Source: Pelagicoccus mobilis (GTDB lineage: Bacteria > Verrucomicrobiota > Verrucomicrobiia > Opitutales > Opitutaceae). From it: DNA of 64,000 nt. This document shows, piece after piece, positions 53,436-61,517 of this stretch (position 1 is its first letter; each line of letters begins with the position of its first letter). Location: positions 1 through 64,000 of the forward strand of contig NZ_JAENIL010000035.1 of the NCBI RefSeq assembly GCF_016595505.1. Direction: 5' to 3'. The translations under genes and the position numbers were made by a program. The notes under the pieces were generated by a model. The model saw only the letters and a list, made by a program, of their open reading frames with translations, made no database searches and was not told the DNA's origin.

Positions 53436-53876
53436 ATGAAGGGATCTGGACGTTTGAGAGCTGTAAGGGCTGCTTTTTTGAGTTTGGCACTGGCGTTTGC
53501 TGGCTTGGGCTTCTCGCAGGGGCAGCCGGACTGGGCGTTTGAGATCCTGGAGAGCAAGAAGGCGATGTTCGAGGCGGACCAGTTGCACGCGAAGGAGGGC
53601 GACTGGTTGCTGACCTTTCGCATGCGCGTGAAGTCGCTCAAGATGGTCCCGCCGATCTCGAAGATCGAGTTCGAGGGGAAAATCGTTTCCGAGGAGGAGG
53701 ACGTGGAGGATGAGATCGTGTGGACGAAGAGTCACACGATTCGCCGCAAGGATTTCGAGGCGGCCTATGGTGGCGGGCGCAGCCAGTTTGTGCGGGTGTT
53801 TTTGAGAGACGTGCCTGCGGAGGTGACGCTGGTGGAGATGAGCTATCTCAAGGAAGAGGATTCCGAGGAGGAGTAG
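53436..53876 (+). CDS. Small secreted protein of unknown function
   Basis: The 146-residue product has a signal peptide (about residues 1-27, ending GFSQG). The mature part appears to be one beta-sandwich of about 100 residues (DWLLTFRMRVKSLKMVPP, ISKIEFEGKIVSEEED, SQFVRVFLRDVPAEVTLVEM) with a very acidic C-terminal tail. I do not recognise a family. It may share a transcript with the preceding double-ACT gene, 19 bp away. A 7-bp stem, GCAGCGC/GCGCTGC, follows the stop at 53900-53934. Confidence 0.6.
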   Translation: MKGSGRLRAVRAAFLSLALAFAGLGFSQGQPDWAFEILESKKAMFEADQLHAKEGDWLLTFRMRVKSLKMVPPISKIEFEGKIVSEEEDVEDEIVWTKSHTIRRKDFEAAYGGGRSQFVRVFLRDVPAEVTLVEMSYLKEEDSEEE

Positions 53877-54052
53877 CGGGTCGGCTCCGGCGTTGAGGGG
53901 CAGCGCTTTGCGTGAATAAAAGTGTAGGCGCTGCGGATTTAGCGGTGTTAGGCCATTGGGACCTTGCGTGTCCCTGAGATTGTAATGTTTGTTGGCGGGG
54001 CGTGTGCGTTTCCCGTCGCATTTGCCTGACCTTATCGCTGAACCTGTCCTAA

Positions 54053-55846
54053 ATGGAGCTCCATTCCCTAGATCTGTCGTTGATCGTTCTGTACCTGTGT
54101 ACGGTGCTGGTCTTCGGCTATTTTAATCGGCGGAAGGCGGGGCAGAGTTTGGAGTCGTATTTTTTGGGTGGCCGCAAGGTGCCGTGGTATCTGATCACGA
54201 TGTCGAATGCGTCGTCGATGTTCGATATCGCGGGGACGATGTGGCTGGTGTCGGTGGTGTTTATCTATGGGGCGAAGGGGGCTTGGCTGCCGTGGCTTTG
54301 GCCCACGTTTAACCAGGTGTTTCTGATGGTGTATCTATCGGAGTGGGTGCGGCGTTCCGGGGCGTTGACGGGGGGAGATTGGATGACGACTCGCTTCAGC
54401 AACAAGACGGGGCTGGAGATGTCGCGTCTGGTGGTGGTGGTTTTCGCTTTGCTGAGCGTGGTGAGCTTTTCGGCCTATGCGTTCAAGGGCTTGGCTGGGT
54501 TCGCGTCGATTTTTCTGCCGACGATCTTGGAGCCGACGACGTACGCGGCGGGCTTGATCCTGATTTCGTTGTTGTATGCTTCGATGGGGGGGATCCGGAG
54601 CGTGATTTTCACGGATATCATCCAGTTTACCCTGCTGTGCGCTTTGTCGGTGGTGATTGGATACTACGCGATGACTTTGATTTCCGCTGAGGATATCCAG
54701 GCTGTGACTCCGAATGGCTGGTCGAGTTTGTGGTTTGGGCGGGAGCTGGATTTGGATTGGGATCCTTTGTTGCCGCAGTTGAACGACATCATCGAGCTTC
54801 AGGGGTATGAGCTCTTCTTTCCTTTCTTCATGATGATGATGTTGAAGGGGGTGTTGGTGAGTTTGGCAGGGCCGGCTCCTAATTTCGACATGCAGCGTTT
54901 GCTGGCGACTCGGAATCCGCGGGAGGCGGCGTTGATGAGCGGGTTCGTTTCGCTGGCTTTGTTTCCTCGTTGGATTTTGGTGACTGGGATCGTGGCGTTG
55001 GGGCTGGTCTTTTATTCGTCGGACCTTCGTTTGCAGGATCCCGCTTTCGACTACGAGCTGGTGCTGCCGCACGTGATCCGGGAGTTTGTGCCGATCGGGT
55101 TGAAGGGGCTTATTATCGTGGGCTTTTTGGCGGCTTTCATGTCGACCTTCGATTCGACGATCAATGCGGGGGCGGCTTACCTGGTGAACGATGTGTACAA
55201 GCGCTACCTGCGTCCGCATCAGGACGAGCGGGTGTATGTGAAGTTTAGCTACTTGGCGTCCTTTTTGGTGGTGGGTATCGGGGTGGCGTTGAGTCTCTTT
55301 ATGGAGAGCATCAACGATATCATGGGCTGGATCGTGGGTGGTCTTTGGGGTGGATACGCGGCGCCTAACATTTTGAAGTGGCACTGGTGGCGTTTGAATG
55401 GTGTGGGCTATTTTTGCGGTATGATGAGCGGGATTGTGAGCTCTTTCGTTATCCCTGAGCTCTTTCCTCAGTTTTCCTACATCCAGCTGTTTCCTGCTAT
55501 TTTCTTCCTGTCCTTGCTGGGGACTTTGGGCGGGAGCTTGCTATCGCGTCCGGAGGATATGGATACGCTTGGCGCGTTTTACCGGAAGGTTCGGCCGTGG
55601 GGGCATTGGGGGCCGGTGGTTCGTTTTCTGCAGGATAGCGACGAGTCGATTGTGACGAATCGGGATTGGCCGCGTCATTTGTTCAACATCGTGGTGGGCG
55701 TCACCTGGCATTTCATGCTGGTGGTGGTGCCTTTGTTTTTGGTGGTGCAGGAGTTTAAGCCGATGTGGATCTGCGCGGGAATCTGGTTCCTTTGCAGCTT
55801 TATCCTGAAAAGGACGTGGTTCGACCGTCTGGAGCGTGCTGAATAG
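54053..55846 (+). CDS. Sodium:solute symporter (SSS family)
   Basis: The 597-residue membrane protein has about 14 hydrophobic segments and the SSS family layout: ESYFLGGRKVPWYLITMSNASSMFDIAGT near residues 34-62, a long sequence of helices, and the block GFLAAFMSTFDSTINAGAAYLVNDVYKRY (about 362-390) around the sodium site. The family imports sugars, amino acids, vitamins or organic acids with Na+. The length and the C-terminal extra helices (about 560-595) recall the larger bacterial sugar/solute symporters. The substrate cannot be named. No neighbouring catabolic gene points to one. Confidence 0.9.
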   Translation: MELHSLDLSLIVLYLCTVLVFGYFNRRKAGQSLESYFLGGRKVPWYLITMSNASSMFDIAGTMWLVSVVFIYGAKGAWLPWLWPTFNQVFLMVYLSEWVRRSGALTGGDWMTTRFSNKTGLEMSRLVVVVFALLSVVSFSAYAFKGLAGFASIFLPTILEPTTYAAGLILISLLYASMGGIRSVIFTDIIQFTLLCALSVVIGYYAMTLISAEDIQAVTPNGWSSLWFGRELDLDWDPLLPQLNDIIELQGYELFFPFFMMMMLKGVLVSLAGPAPNFDMQRLLATRNPREAALMSGFVSLALFPRWILVTGIVALGLVFYSSDLRLQDPAFDYELVLPHVIREFVPIGLKGLIIVGFLAAFMSTFDSTINAGAAYLVNDVYKRYLRPHQDERVYVKFSYLASFLVVGIGVALSLFMESINDIMGWIVGGLWGGYAAPNILKWHWWRLNGVGYFCGMMSGIVSSFVIPELFPQFSYIQLFPAIFFLSLLGTLGGSLLSRPEDMDTLGAFYRKVRPWGHWGPVVRFLQDSDESIVTNRDWPRHLFNIVVGVTWHFMLVVVPLFLVVQEFKPMWICAGIWFLCSFILKRTWFDRLERAE

Positions 55847-56082
55847 TCTGGGCGGGTGGGAGCTCGTGCGGAAATTTGAGTTTGTTTGCCAAATGGATGA
55901 AGGGGCGGACTCGGCTGCGGGGTTTGGCTCAGTGCCTCGAGAAATGGGTCGCTTTTTTGGCCTGCTTCAACGGCCCGTCCCTCTCTTTATGTTAGCCAGG
56001 TTTCGGTGGGGTTTCCTGCCGATCGTGAGTCATCACTAGATGTAATGTAGTTTGTTCGAATCTGTCTGGCGGTGGAGAGTGG

Positions 56083-56107
56083 CGGGCCGGAGGGGCCCGA
56101 TTTTTTT
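56083..56107 (+). terminator. Intrinsic terminator
   Basis: CGGGCC (56083-56088) pairs with GGCCCG (56094-56099) around a 5-nt loop, followed by A and seven T. This is a textbook intrinsic terminator, though unusually far from the symporter stop. Confidence 0.75.
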
Positions 56108-56125
56108 ACAGGGGTGATGACCTGG

Positions 56126-56161
56126 CGGCCAAGCGAACGCTTTCGAGCGGGAGCTTGGCCG
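56126..56161 (+). other. Compound stem-loop
   Basis: CGGCCAAGC (56126-56134) pairs perfectly with GCTTGGCCG (56153-56161). An inner stem CGCT-TTCG-AGCG closes on a UUCG-type tetraloop. No T-run follows directly. It might be a second terminator, part of a small RNA or a REP-like sequence. Confidence 0.5.
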
Positions 56162-56438
56162 TTTCATTGTCTTTTAGGACCTAGCCGTGTGGGGAGGGGC
56201 TTGGAAGTGTCGTCTCACCATGATCGAGCAAGGATAAGAACATCCATCGCCGGGTGATGTGGGGTCGAAATTCTGGTCGAAATTGGGTTTCTGATGAGAA
56301 AAGTAGGACTAAAATTGCTGTTAGGGAAAATTAGCGGGAGTAATATGTAGTATCTACTAAGCTAAGATCTGCTTGTATCAATTTTCCTGATAGTAAGATT
56401 GAATTGATTTCATGCATCTTATGGGGCACTTTGCGCCC

Positions 56439-57566
56439 ATGCGTGTATTCGTTCCTTCTGAAACCTCTAGTACAGAAAAACGCGTCGCTCTAATTCCGGA
56501 ATCGGTTAAACGTCTTGTCGCCCTTGGCCTTGAGATCGTGATCGAGTCGGATGCAGGCAAGGCGAGTTATTATCTGGACGAAGACTATAAGGCCGCAGGG
56601 GCCAGGATAGCAACTGATCGAGCGGGAGAGCTTTCTGCTGCGGACATCGTTTTGCGAGTTACCAAGCCGTCGACGGAAGATGCCGCTTCGCTTAAGAGCG
56701 GCGCTTGGGCGATCGGCTTTTTTGATCCGTTTAACGAGGGCGAGCTGATCGAGCAGTTTGCGAAGGGTGGCGTGACGTCGGTGAGCATGGAGATGATCCC
56801 GCGCACGACTTTGGCTCAAAAGATGGATGGTTTGAGTTCACAGGCGAACCTTGCTGGCTACTTTGCCGTTGTTAAGGGAGCGGAGCGTCTCAACCGGATC
56901 TTGCCGATGATGATGACGCCGGCCGGGACGATTTCTCCTTCGCGTGTTTTCGTGATCGGAGTGGGAGTTGCCGGTTTGCAGGCGATCGCGACGGCCAAGC
57001 GCCTTGGAGCGCGTGTTGACGCTTTCGATACACGCCCGGTGGTCGAGGAGCAGGTCAAGTCGCTCGGGGCTAAGTTCGTGAAGATCGACCTCGGCGAGAT
57101 GGGGCAGACGGATCAAGGTTACGCCAAGGAGCTAACTGAAGAGCAGAAGGAATTGCAGAAGGCTGGTATGGCTAAGGTTTGCGCTCAGGCGGATATCGTC
57201 ATCACCACCGCGAAGCTTTTTGGTCGAAAGGCGCCTACCATCGTGGACAAGAAGATGCTCGATGGCATGAAGCATGGCAGCGTGGTCGTGGACCTCGCGG
57301 TTGAGTCTGGCGGAAACGTGGAAGGCTCTAAGCTGGACGAGGAGGTCGTGACCGAGAACGGTGTACGCATCCTTGGCATTGGCAAACTCGAGTGCGGTGT
57401 GGCTGCTCATGCGAGCCAGATGTATTCGGCGAATTTGTACAATTTCATTGAGCACTTCTGGGATAAGGAAGCGAAGGCTCTGAAGAGCGATTTGAGCGAC
57501 GAGCTTCTCAAGGGCTGCGTCATTACCCAAGGCGGGAACGTGGTGCACGAACGTTTCGCGAAATAA
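56439..57566 (+). CDS. pntAA: NAD(P) transhydrogenase subunit alpha part 1
   Basis: From ATG 56439 the protein has 375 residues beginning MRVFVPSETSSTEKRVALIPE, the alanine-dehydrogenase/PntA opening. Earlier in-frame ATG codons at 56412 and 56421 would only add residues without similarity. It carries the NAD(H)-binding domain I: VFVIGVGVAGLQAIATAKRLGA (about 180-200) and the mobile-loop region. The part encoding the membrane helices is a separate gene, pntAB, 32 bp downstream. Together with PntB the complex uses the proton gradient to reduce NADP+ with NADH, supplying NADPH for biosynthesis. Confidence 0.92.
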   Translation: MRVFVPSETSSTEKRVALIPESVKRLVALGLEIVIESDAGKASYYLDEDYKAAGARIATDRAGELSAADIVLRVTKPSTEDAASLKSGAWAIGFFDPFNEGELIEQFAKGGVTSVSMEMIPRTTLAQKMDGLSSQANLAGYFAVVKGAERLNRILPMMMTPAGTISPSRVFVIGVGVAGLQAIATAKRLGARVDAFDTRPVVEEQVKSLGAKFVKIDLGEMGQTDQGYAKELTEEQKELQKAGMAKVCAQADIVITTAKLFGRKAPTIVDKKMLDGMKHGSVVVDLAVESGGNVEGSKLDEEVVTENGVRILGIGKLECGVAAHASQMYSANLYNFIEHFWDKEAKALKSDLSDELLKGCVITQGGNVVHERFAK

Positions 57567-57598
57567 CTTTTAGGCAATAAGTAAAAACTGGATACATT

Positions 57599-57883
57599 AT
57601 GGATCTAATACTTTTATTTTTCATTTTCGTGCTCGCGGCCTTTTTGGGGCTGGAGCTGATCAGTAAGGTTCCGTCTCAGCTGCATACGCCGCTCATGTCC
57701 GGATCGAACGCGATTTCGGGAATCACGATTGTGGGAGCATTGCTCGCGATCCGAACGGAAGAGCAGGGAACGATGGGAATGATCTTGGGTGTCGCGGCGC
57801 TCGTGTTCGCTACCATCAACGTCGTGGGCGGCTATGTGGTGACTGACCGCATGCTGCAGATGTTTAAGAAGAAGGAGAAGTAA
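57599..57883 (+). CDS. pntAB: NAD(P) transhydrogenase subunit alpha part 2
   Basis: The 94-residue membrane protein has three hydrophobic helices: LLFFIFVLAAFLGLELI, ISGITIVGALLAI and MILGVAALVFATINVVGGY. The conserved block SQLHTPLMSGSNAISGI is present. It is the separate membrane part of the alpha subunit and builds, with PntB, the proton channel. It lies between pntAA and pntB, six bases before the latter. Confidence 0.92.
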   Translation: MDLILLFFIFVLAAFLGLELISKVPSQLHTPLMSGSNAISGITIVGALLAIRTEEQGTMGMILGVAALVFATINVVGGYVVTDRMLQMFKKKEK

Positions 57884-57889
57884 GCTGTC

Positions 57890-59302
57890 ATGGAAGCGAA
57901 CGACCTTATCAATTTGGCGTACGTGGTAGCGGCCACGCTTTTCGTCTTCGGTATCAAGATGCTCGGCTCCGCCGAAACGGCGCGTCGGGGCAATTTGATT
58001 TCTGGTTCGGGTATGCTGCTCGCAGTGGTGATTACGCTGCTGGCGGAAGGCTTGGACTATAAATGGATTTTAGGCGGCCTTTTGGTCGGTGGAGCGATCG
58101 GCTTGGTCGCGGCGCGTTTGGTCAAGATGACTGCGATGCCGGAACTGGTGGCGCTCTTTAATGGATTTGGCGGTTTGGCGAGTTTGCTCGTTGCGTGGGC
58201 TGAGTTCGAAAAGATCAAGGCTTCCGGTTGGGAGGTTTATCAGCTCGAAACGAGCTCAAACCCGACTTTTAGCGGATTTGTGATTTACGCGGCGATGTTG
58301 ATCGGCGGCGTGACTTTCACTGGCTCGCTTTTCGCCTACGGTAAACTTTCGGGAAAGCTAAGCGGCAGCGCGATCGTGTTTGGCGGCCAGAAGGCGATCA
58401 ATATTCTCCTGCTTGCGATCCTGATCGGAGTGGGAGCGGTCTTCACTTGGAGCTCGGATCTCGAGCTTACTTACAAGCTGTTCTTAACTGGCGTTGGTCT
58501 CTCGCTGCTCTTCGGAATCATGGGTGTGATGCCGATCGGTGGTGGCGACATGCCGGTGGTGATCTCGCTTCTCAACAGTTTGTCCGGGGTGGCGGCGTCG
58601 GCTGCGGGCTTTGTGATCGCGAACAACGTTCTGATCGTGGCCGGCTGTTTGGTTGGCGCCAGTGGCCTGATTCTCACTGTGATTATGTGTAAGGCGATGA
58701 ACCGCTCGCTCGGTAATGTGTTGTTTAGCGGCTTCGGAGCGACCAGCTCTAGCGGCGGCGACGACGATGACCGCGAGCCGAAGGCGATCAGCGTCGAGGA
58801 TGCGTTCTATGTTCTGGAGGCAGCGAATTCGGTGCTCTTCATCCCCGGCTACGGAATGGCGGTTGCTCAGGCGCAGCACGTGGTGAAGGAGCTTGCCGAG
58901 CTGCTCGAGGAGAACGGCACGGAGGCAAACTTCGCGATCCATCCGGTGGCGGGACGTATGCCCGGTCATATGAACGTGCTTCTGGCCGAGGCTGACGTGG
59001 AATACGAGAAGCTGCTCGAGATGGACACTGTTAACCCGATCATGCCGACTGTGGATGTGGCGATCGTGATCGGCGCGAACGACGTGGTGAACCCGGCGGC
59101 GGCGGAAGATCCAAGCAGCCCGATCTACGGGATGCCGATCATCGAGGCTCATCAGGCGAAGACGGTTTTCGCTCTCAAGCGTGGGCAGGGCAAGGGCTTC
59201 TCCGGCTTGGTCAACAAGCTCTTCCTCATGGAGAACACCCGCATGATCTACGGGGATGCGAAGGCAACCATCTCTTCACTGGTCAATGAGCTGAAGGGAT
59301 AG
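57890..59302 (+). CDS. pntB: NAD(P) transhydrogenase subunit beta
   Basis: The 470-residue protein has eight to nine membrane helices in its first ~270 residues and the NADP(H)-binding domain III at the end. Domain III motifs include FIPGYGMAVAQAQHVVKEL, VAGRMPGHMNVLLAEADV, IGANDVVNPAAAEDPSSPIYGMP and the final KRGQGKGFSG. All expected blocks are intact, so the enzyme should be functional. It ends the pnt operon and is followed by a clear intrinsic terminator. Confidence 0.95.
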   Translation: MEANDLINLAYVVAATLFVFGIKMLGSAETARRGNLISGSGMLLAVVITLLAEGLDYKWILGGLLVGGAIGLVAARLVKMTAMPELVALFNGFGGLASLLVAWAEFEKIKASGWEVYQLETSSNPTFSGFVIYAAMLIGGVTFTGSLFAYGKLSGKLSGSAIVFGGQKAINILLLAILIGVGAVFTWSSDLELTYKLFLTGVGLSLLFGIMGVMPIGGGDMPVVISLLNSLSGVAASAAGFVIANNVLIVAGCLVGASGLILTVIMCKAMNRSLGNVLFSGFGATSSSGGDDDDREPKAISVEDAFYVLEAANSVLFIPGYGMAVAQAQHVVKELAELLEENGTEANFAIHPVAGRMPGHMNVLLAEADVEYEKLLEMDTVNPIMPTVDVAIVIGANDVVNPAAAEDPSSPIYGMPIIEAHQAKTVFALKRGQGKGFSGLVNKLFLMENTRMIYGDAKATISSLVNELKG

Positions 59303-59331
59303 TTAATCCACCTAAGGAGTTTTTTATTGCA

Positions 59332-59358
59332 GGACGCTCGGAATCGGGCGTCCTTTTT
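59332..59358 (+). terminator. Intrinsic terminator of the pnt operon
   Basis: GGACGC (59332-59337) pairs with GCGTCC (59348-59353), followed by TTTTT. It is 30 bp after the pntB stop. Confidence 0.8.
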
Positions 59359-59396
59359 CTTTTCTCCTCCTATATCAACCAAACTCTATCGAGGGC

Positions 59397-59426
59397 TTGA
59401 CTAAATACTACAGTCGTAGTCTGTTT
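59397..59426 (+). promoter_or_regulatory. Candidate blaI promoter with internal dyad operator
   Basis: A good -35 box, TTGACT (59397-59402), is followed by the dyad ACTAC-AGTC-GTAGT (59407-59420) in the spacer and a weak -10 near 59420-59426. A dyad inside the promoter is how BlaI/MecI-type repressors control their own operon. Confidence 0.5.
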
Positions 59427-59446
59427 AAGGTCTCGTTGTACCCACT

Positions 59447-59818
59447 ATGGAAAAAGGCCCCAAAATATCAGATGCAGAGTGGGAAGTGATGAAAGTCGTA
59501 TGGGATCATGCCCCGATGACCGCGACCGAAGTCCTCGAACTTCTGCCTCACGATCAATGGAAACAAAAGACCGTGAACACCTTCTTGGCTCGTTTGGAGC
59601 AGAAGGGCGTGATCGAGTCTCAGCGCGAAGGACGCGCGAATGTCTACTCCTGCCTTCTCAGCGAAGGGGAGTGCCGACGGACCGAGGGAAGCCACTTTCT
59701 TAGTAAAGTGTTTCGGGGTAAGGTAGCCCCGATGATGCTCCACTTCATCGAGAACGAAGAGTTATCGGATGAAGATTTGGACGAGCTCAGAGCTATCCTC
59801 GACCGAAAGGCAAAGTAG
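59447..59818 (+). CDS. BlaI/MecI-type transcriptional repressor
   Basis: The 123-residue winged-helix protein matches the Penicillinase_R family: ISDAEWEVMKVVWDHAPMTA, EVLELLPHDQWKQKTVNTFL, ARLEQKGVIESQREGRANVY. The C-terminal dimerisation part is also present. These repressors are cut when a partner membrane protease senses its signal. The partner gene follows directly (TAG and GTG share one base), so the pair is an operon, autoregulated through the dyad upstream. No beta-lactamase gene is nearby. Confidence 0.92.
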   Translation: MEKGPKISDAEWEVMKVVWDHAPMTATEVLELLPHDQWKQKTVNTFLARLEQKGVIESQREGRANVYSCLLSEGECRRTEGSHFLSKVFRGKVAPMMLHFIENEELSDEDLDELRAILDRKAK

Positions 59819-61311
59819 TGGCAGATTTATTTTGGTTATATTGGGACGCGTCCGTCCGGTTCGCGTTGTTAAGTTTCGTGATGTTGCTCGCCTTGCCGTT
59901 TTTGCGGCGGTGGCTGTCACCGAAGGTTCTTTGCTGGGCTTGGGCGCTGCTGGTGATCCGCTTGTCGTTGCCGATGGCTCTGCCGTTTAGCGGCAGCATT
60001 TTCAACCTGAGCGAAAAGCTGCAGCCATCCACTTGGACCAACGTGCTGCGAAGCGGCGTGGTGGACGCAGGCTGGGGCGAGACGATCTTGCCGGTTTTCC
60101 GTACGCAGGATGATTTGGTGAGAAGCACCTTGGTTGGCTTTTCGTGGGAACATGCGATGGTCTTGATCTGGGCGATTGGATTTTTCGTTTTGCTAGGGCA
60201 TCTGATTTTTAACGCGGTTCGTCTGCATCGCTTTTTCTCGCGTGCCGATCGTCAAAATGGCGGGCGCTTGTACGAGATCTTCAAGGATACGCGTCGTCGT
60301 TTCGGGATTCACGCCAACGTGCCGCTGCTGGTTTCCAAGGACGTGAAGACACCTGGAATCGCTGGGATTTTTAATCCGCGTGTGGTTATCCCGAAATTTT
60401 GCAAGGACGAGCTCAATGACGAGGAAGTGCGCTGCGTTTTGCTCCACGAGCTCACTCACTATAAGCGTGGCGACCTTTTCTTGCACCACCTTCTGATGCT
60501 GATCTGCTTCATTCATTGGTATAATCCGTTGGTTTGGCTGGTGTTCCGTCAGTTCAAGATCTCGATGGAGCAGGCTTGCGATCAGGATGTGGTGAACACG
60601 GTGAGTATCACGACGGTCCGCGACTACGGCATGACTTTGCTGCGCGTGATGCAGCGTAGCCGCGATGCGCTGGTATCTCCAGCCGGGGCGCTTTGTCTTC
60701 TCGGCAACCGCAAGTCCAGCGCTTTGAAGGACCGCATCCAGCTGATCGCTAATCCGCGTCGATCGGCTCCGTTTATGGCGGCGATCGGGGTCTGCTTGTT
60801 TGGAGCGTCTTTCGTTTATTCGATCACTGGGGAAGCGGAGGTGGAAACGGAAGCGGAACGTCTCTTGAGTTTGACCAGTTTTCCGGGGGCTTCGCTTTTC
60901 AAGGTGAATGGAGATGACCGCTCGCAAGGGCTGGGCATGGATATTGTCCTTGATGCGTCTAGTGTCCGTAGCCCGAGTAGCTGGGTGCAGGAAGTGGATG
61001 TTTCTGACATCAAGGGTCGCGAAGTGATTGCTCGTGTGACTTATGATGTGAATCCTGTCGGCAATGGAGAAGAGTTCTGGGTGACGGTTCGCAACGCTAC
61101 CGGCCAGGTAATAAATTCTAAATCGACTACTGCGGTGAGCAACGCTGGGTCGAACCGGAGGTTTATGGAAATCCGGCTTGGCTTGGCAGGATCGGCAGAG
61201 GGGATTGACTACGGACTCAGTTCGAATGGCAGCTCGGGAGTCTGGCTGCGATCCTTTGAGTTGATTGAGACTTCCGCCTCTTCGAGTCGATTAAGACGGG
61301 ATAGGCTGTAG
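59818..61311 (+). CDS. BlaR1/MecR1-like M56 membrane metallopeptidase with novel sensor domain
   Basis: From GTG 59818 the protein has 497 residues. Membrane helices are at about 12-29, 38-56, 112-134 and 318-336. The M56 zinc site is HELTH (210-214) with the third ligand Glu251 in MEQACDQ. The region after the last helix (337-497) is not a penicillin-binding domain as in BlaR1 but a beta-rich ~160-residue domain (SLFKVNGDDRSQGLGMDIV, VIARVTYDVNPVGNGEEFWV, RFMEIRLGLAGSAEG), resembling a carbohydrate-binding-module sandwich. The inducing signal is therefore unlikely to be a beta-lactam. Confidence 0.87.
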   Translation: MADLFWLYWDASVRFALLSFVMLLALPFLRRWLSPKVLCWAWALLVIRLSLPMALPFSGSIFNLSEKLQPSTWTNVLRSGVVDAGWGETILPVFRTQDDLVRSTLVGFSWEHAMVLIWAIGFFVLLGHLIFNAVRLHRFFSRADRQNGGRLYEIFKDTRRRFGIHANVPLLVSKDVKTPGIAGIFNPRVVIPKFCKDELNDEEVRCVLLHELTHYKRGDLFLHHLLMLICFIHWYNPLVWLVFRQFKISMEQACDQDVVNTVSITTVRDYGMTLLRVMQRSRDALVSPAGALCLLGNRKSSALKDRIQLIANPRRSAPFMAAIGVCLFGASFVYSITGEAEVETEAERLLSLTSFPGASLFKVNGDDRSQGLGMDIVLDASSVRSPSSWVQEVDVSDIKGREVIARVTYDVNPVGNGEEFWVTVRNATGQVINSKSTTAVSNAGSNRRFMEIRLGLAGSAEGIDYGLSSNGSSGVWLRSFELIETSASSSRLRRDRL

Positions 61312-61338
61312 TTCCCGTTTGGGTACGGAAAATTTTGA

Positions 61339-61371
61339 GTGCGGTCGGCTTTTGCTGGCCGCGCTTTTTTT
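61339..61371 (+). terminator. Intrinsic terminator of the blaI-blaR-like operon
   Basis: GTGCGGTCGGC pairs with GCTGGCCGCGC (including G-U pairs), followed by seven T (61365-61371). It starts 27 bp after the stop codon. Confidence 0.8.
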
Positions 61372-61426
61372 GTGGGTAGAGCGTGCCTGCCGTGTTTAGT
61401 GCCGCATGGTTTCGATCTTGCAGCTC

Positions 61427-61451
61427 GGTCCGCCCGGCGGTCGGACCCTAC
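61427..61451 (-). repeat. REP-like sequence with GTAG head
   Basis: On the minus strand GTAG is followed by GGTCCGACCG and CCGGGCGGACC, a GTAG tetranucleotide next to a GC-rich hairpin, the classic REP form. It is a different sequence from the GGAG-headed copies at 14.3 and 21.5 kb. Confidence 0.5.
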
Positions 61452-61517
61452 CTAAATATTTAGATTTTCGAAACGGTAAATCGTTGTTCCTCGCTCTTCG
61501 TGGTATAAGCTGGAGAA

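Larger units (their letters stand above)
55847..56438. other. Gene-free stretch with two strong hairpins
   Basis: No credible gene on either strand; short open frames have random composition. It contains a terminator at 56083-56107, 237 bp past the symporter stop, and a compound hairpin at 56126-56161. The interval 55847-56082 may be a long 3' UTR or a small RNA. The pntAA promoter must lie in the AT-rich part after 56290. Confidence 0.5.

Noticed and set aside
54335-55384. Minus-strand open frame inside the symporter gene
   Set aside because: His/Gln/Arg-rich text without domains, antisense to a clear membrane transporter.
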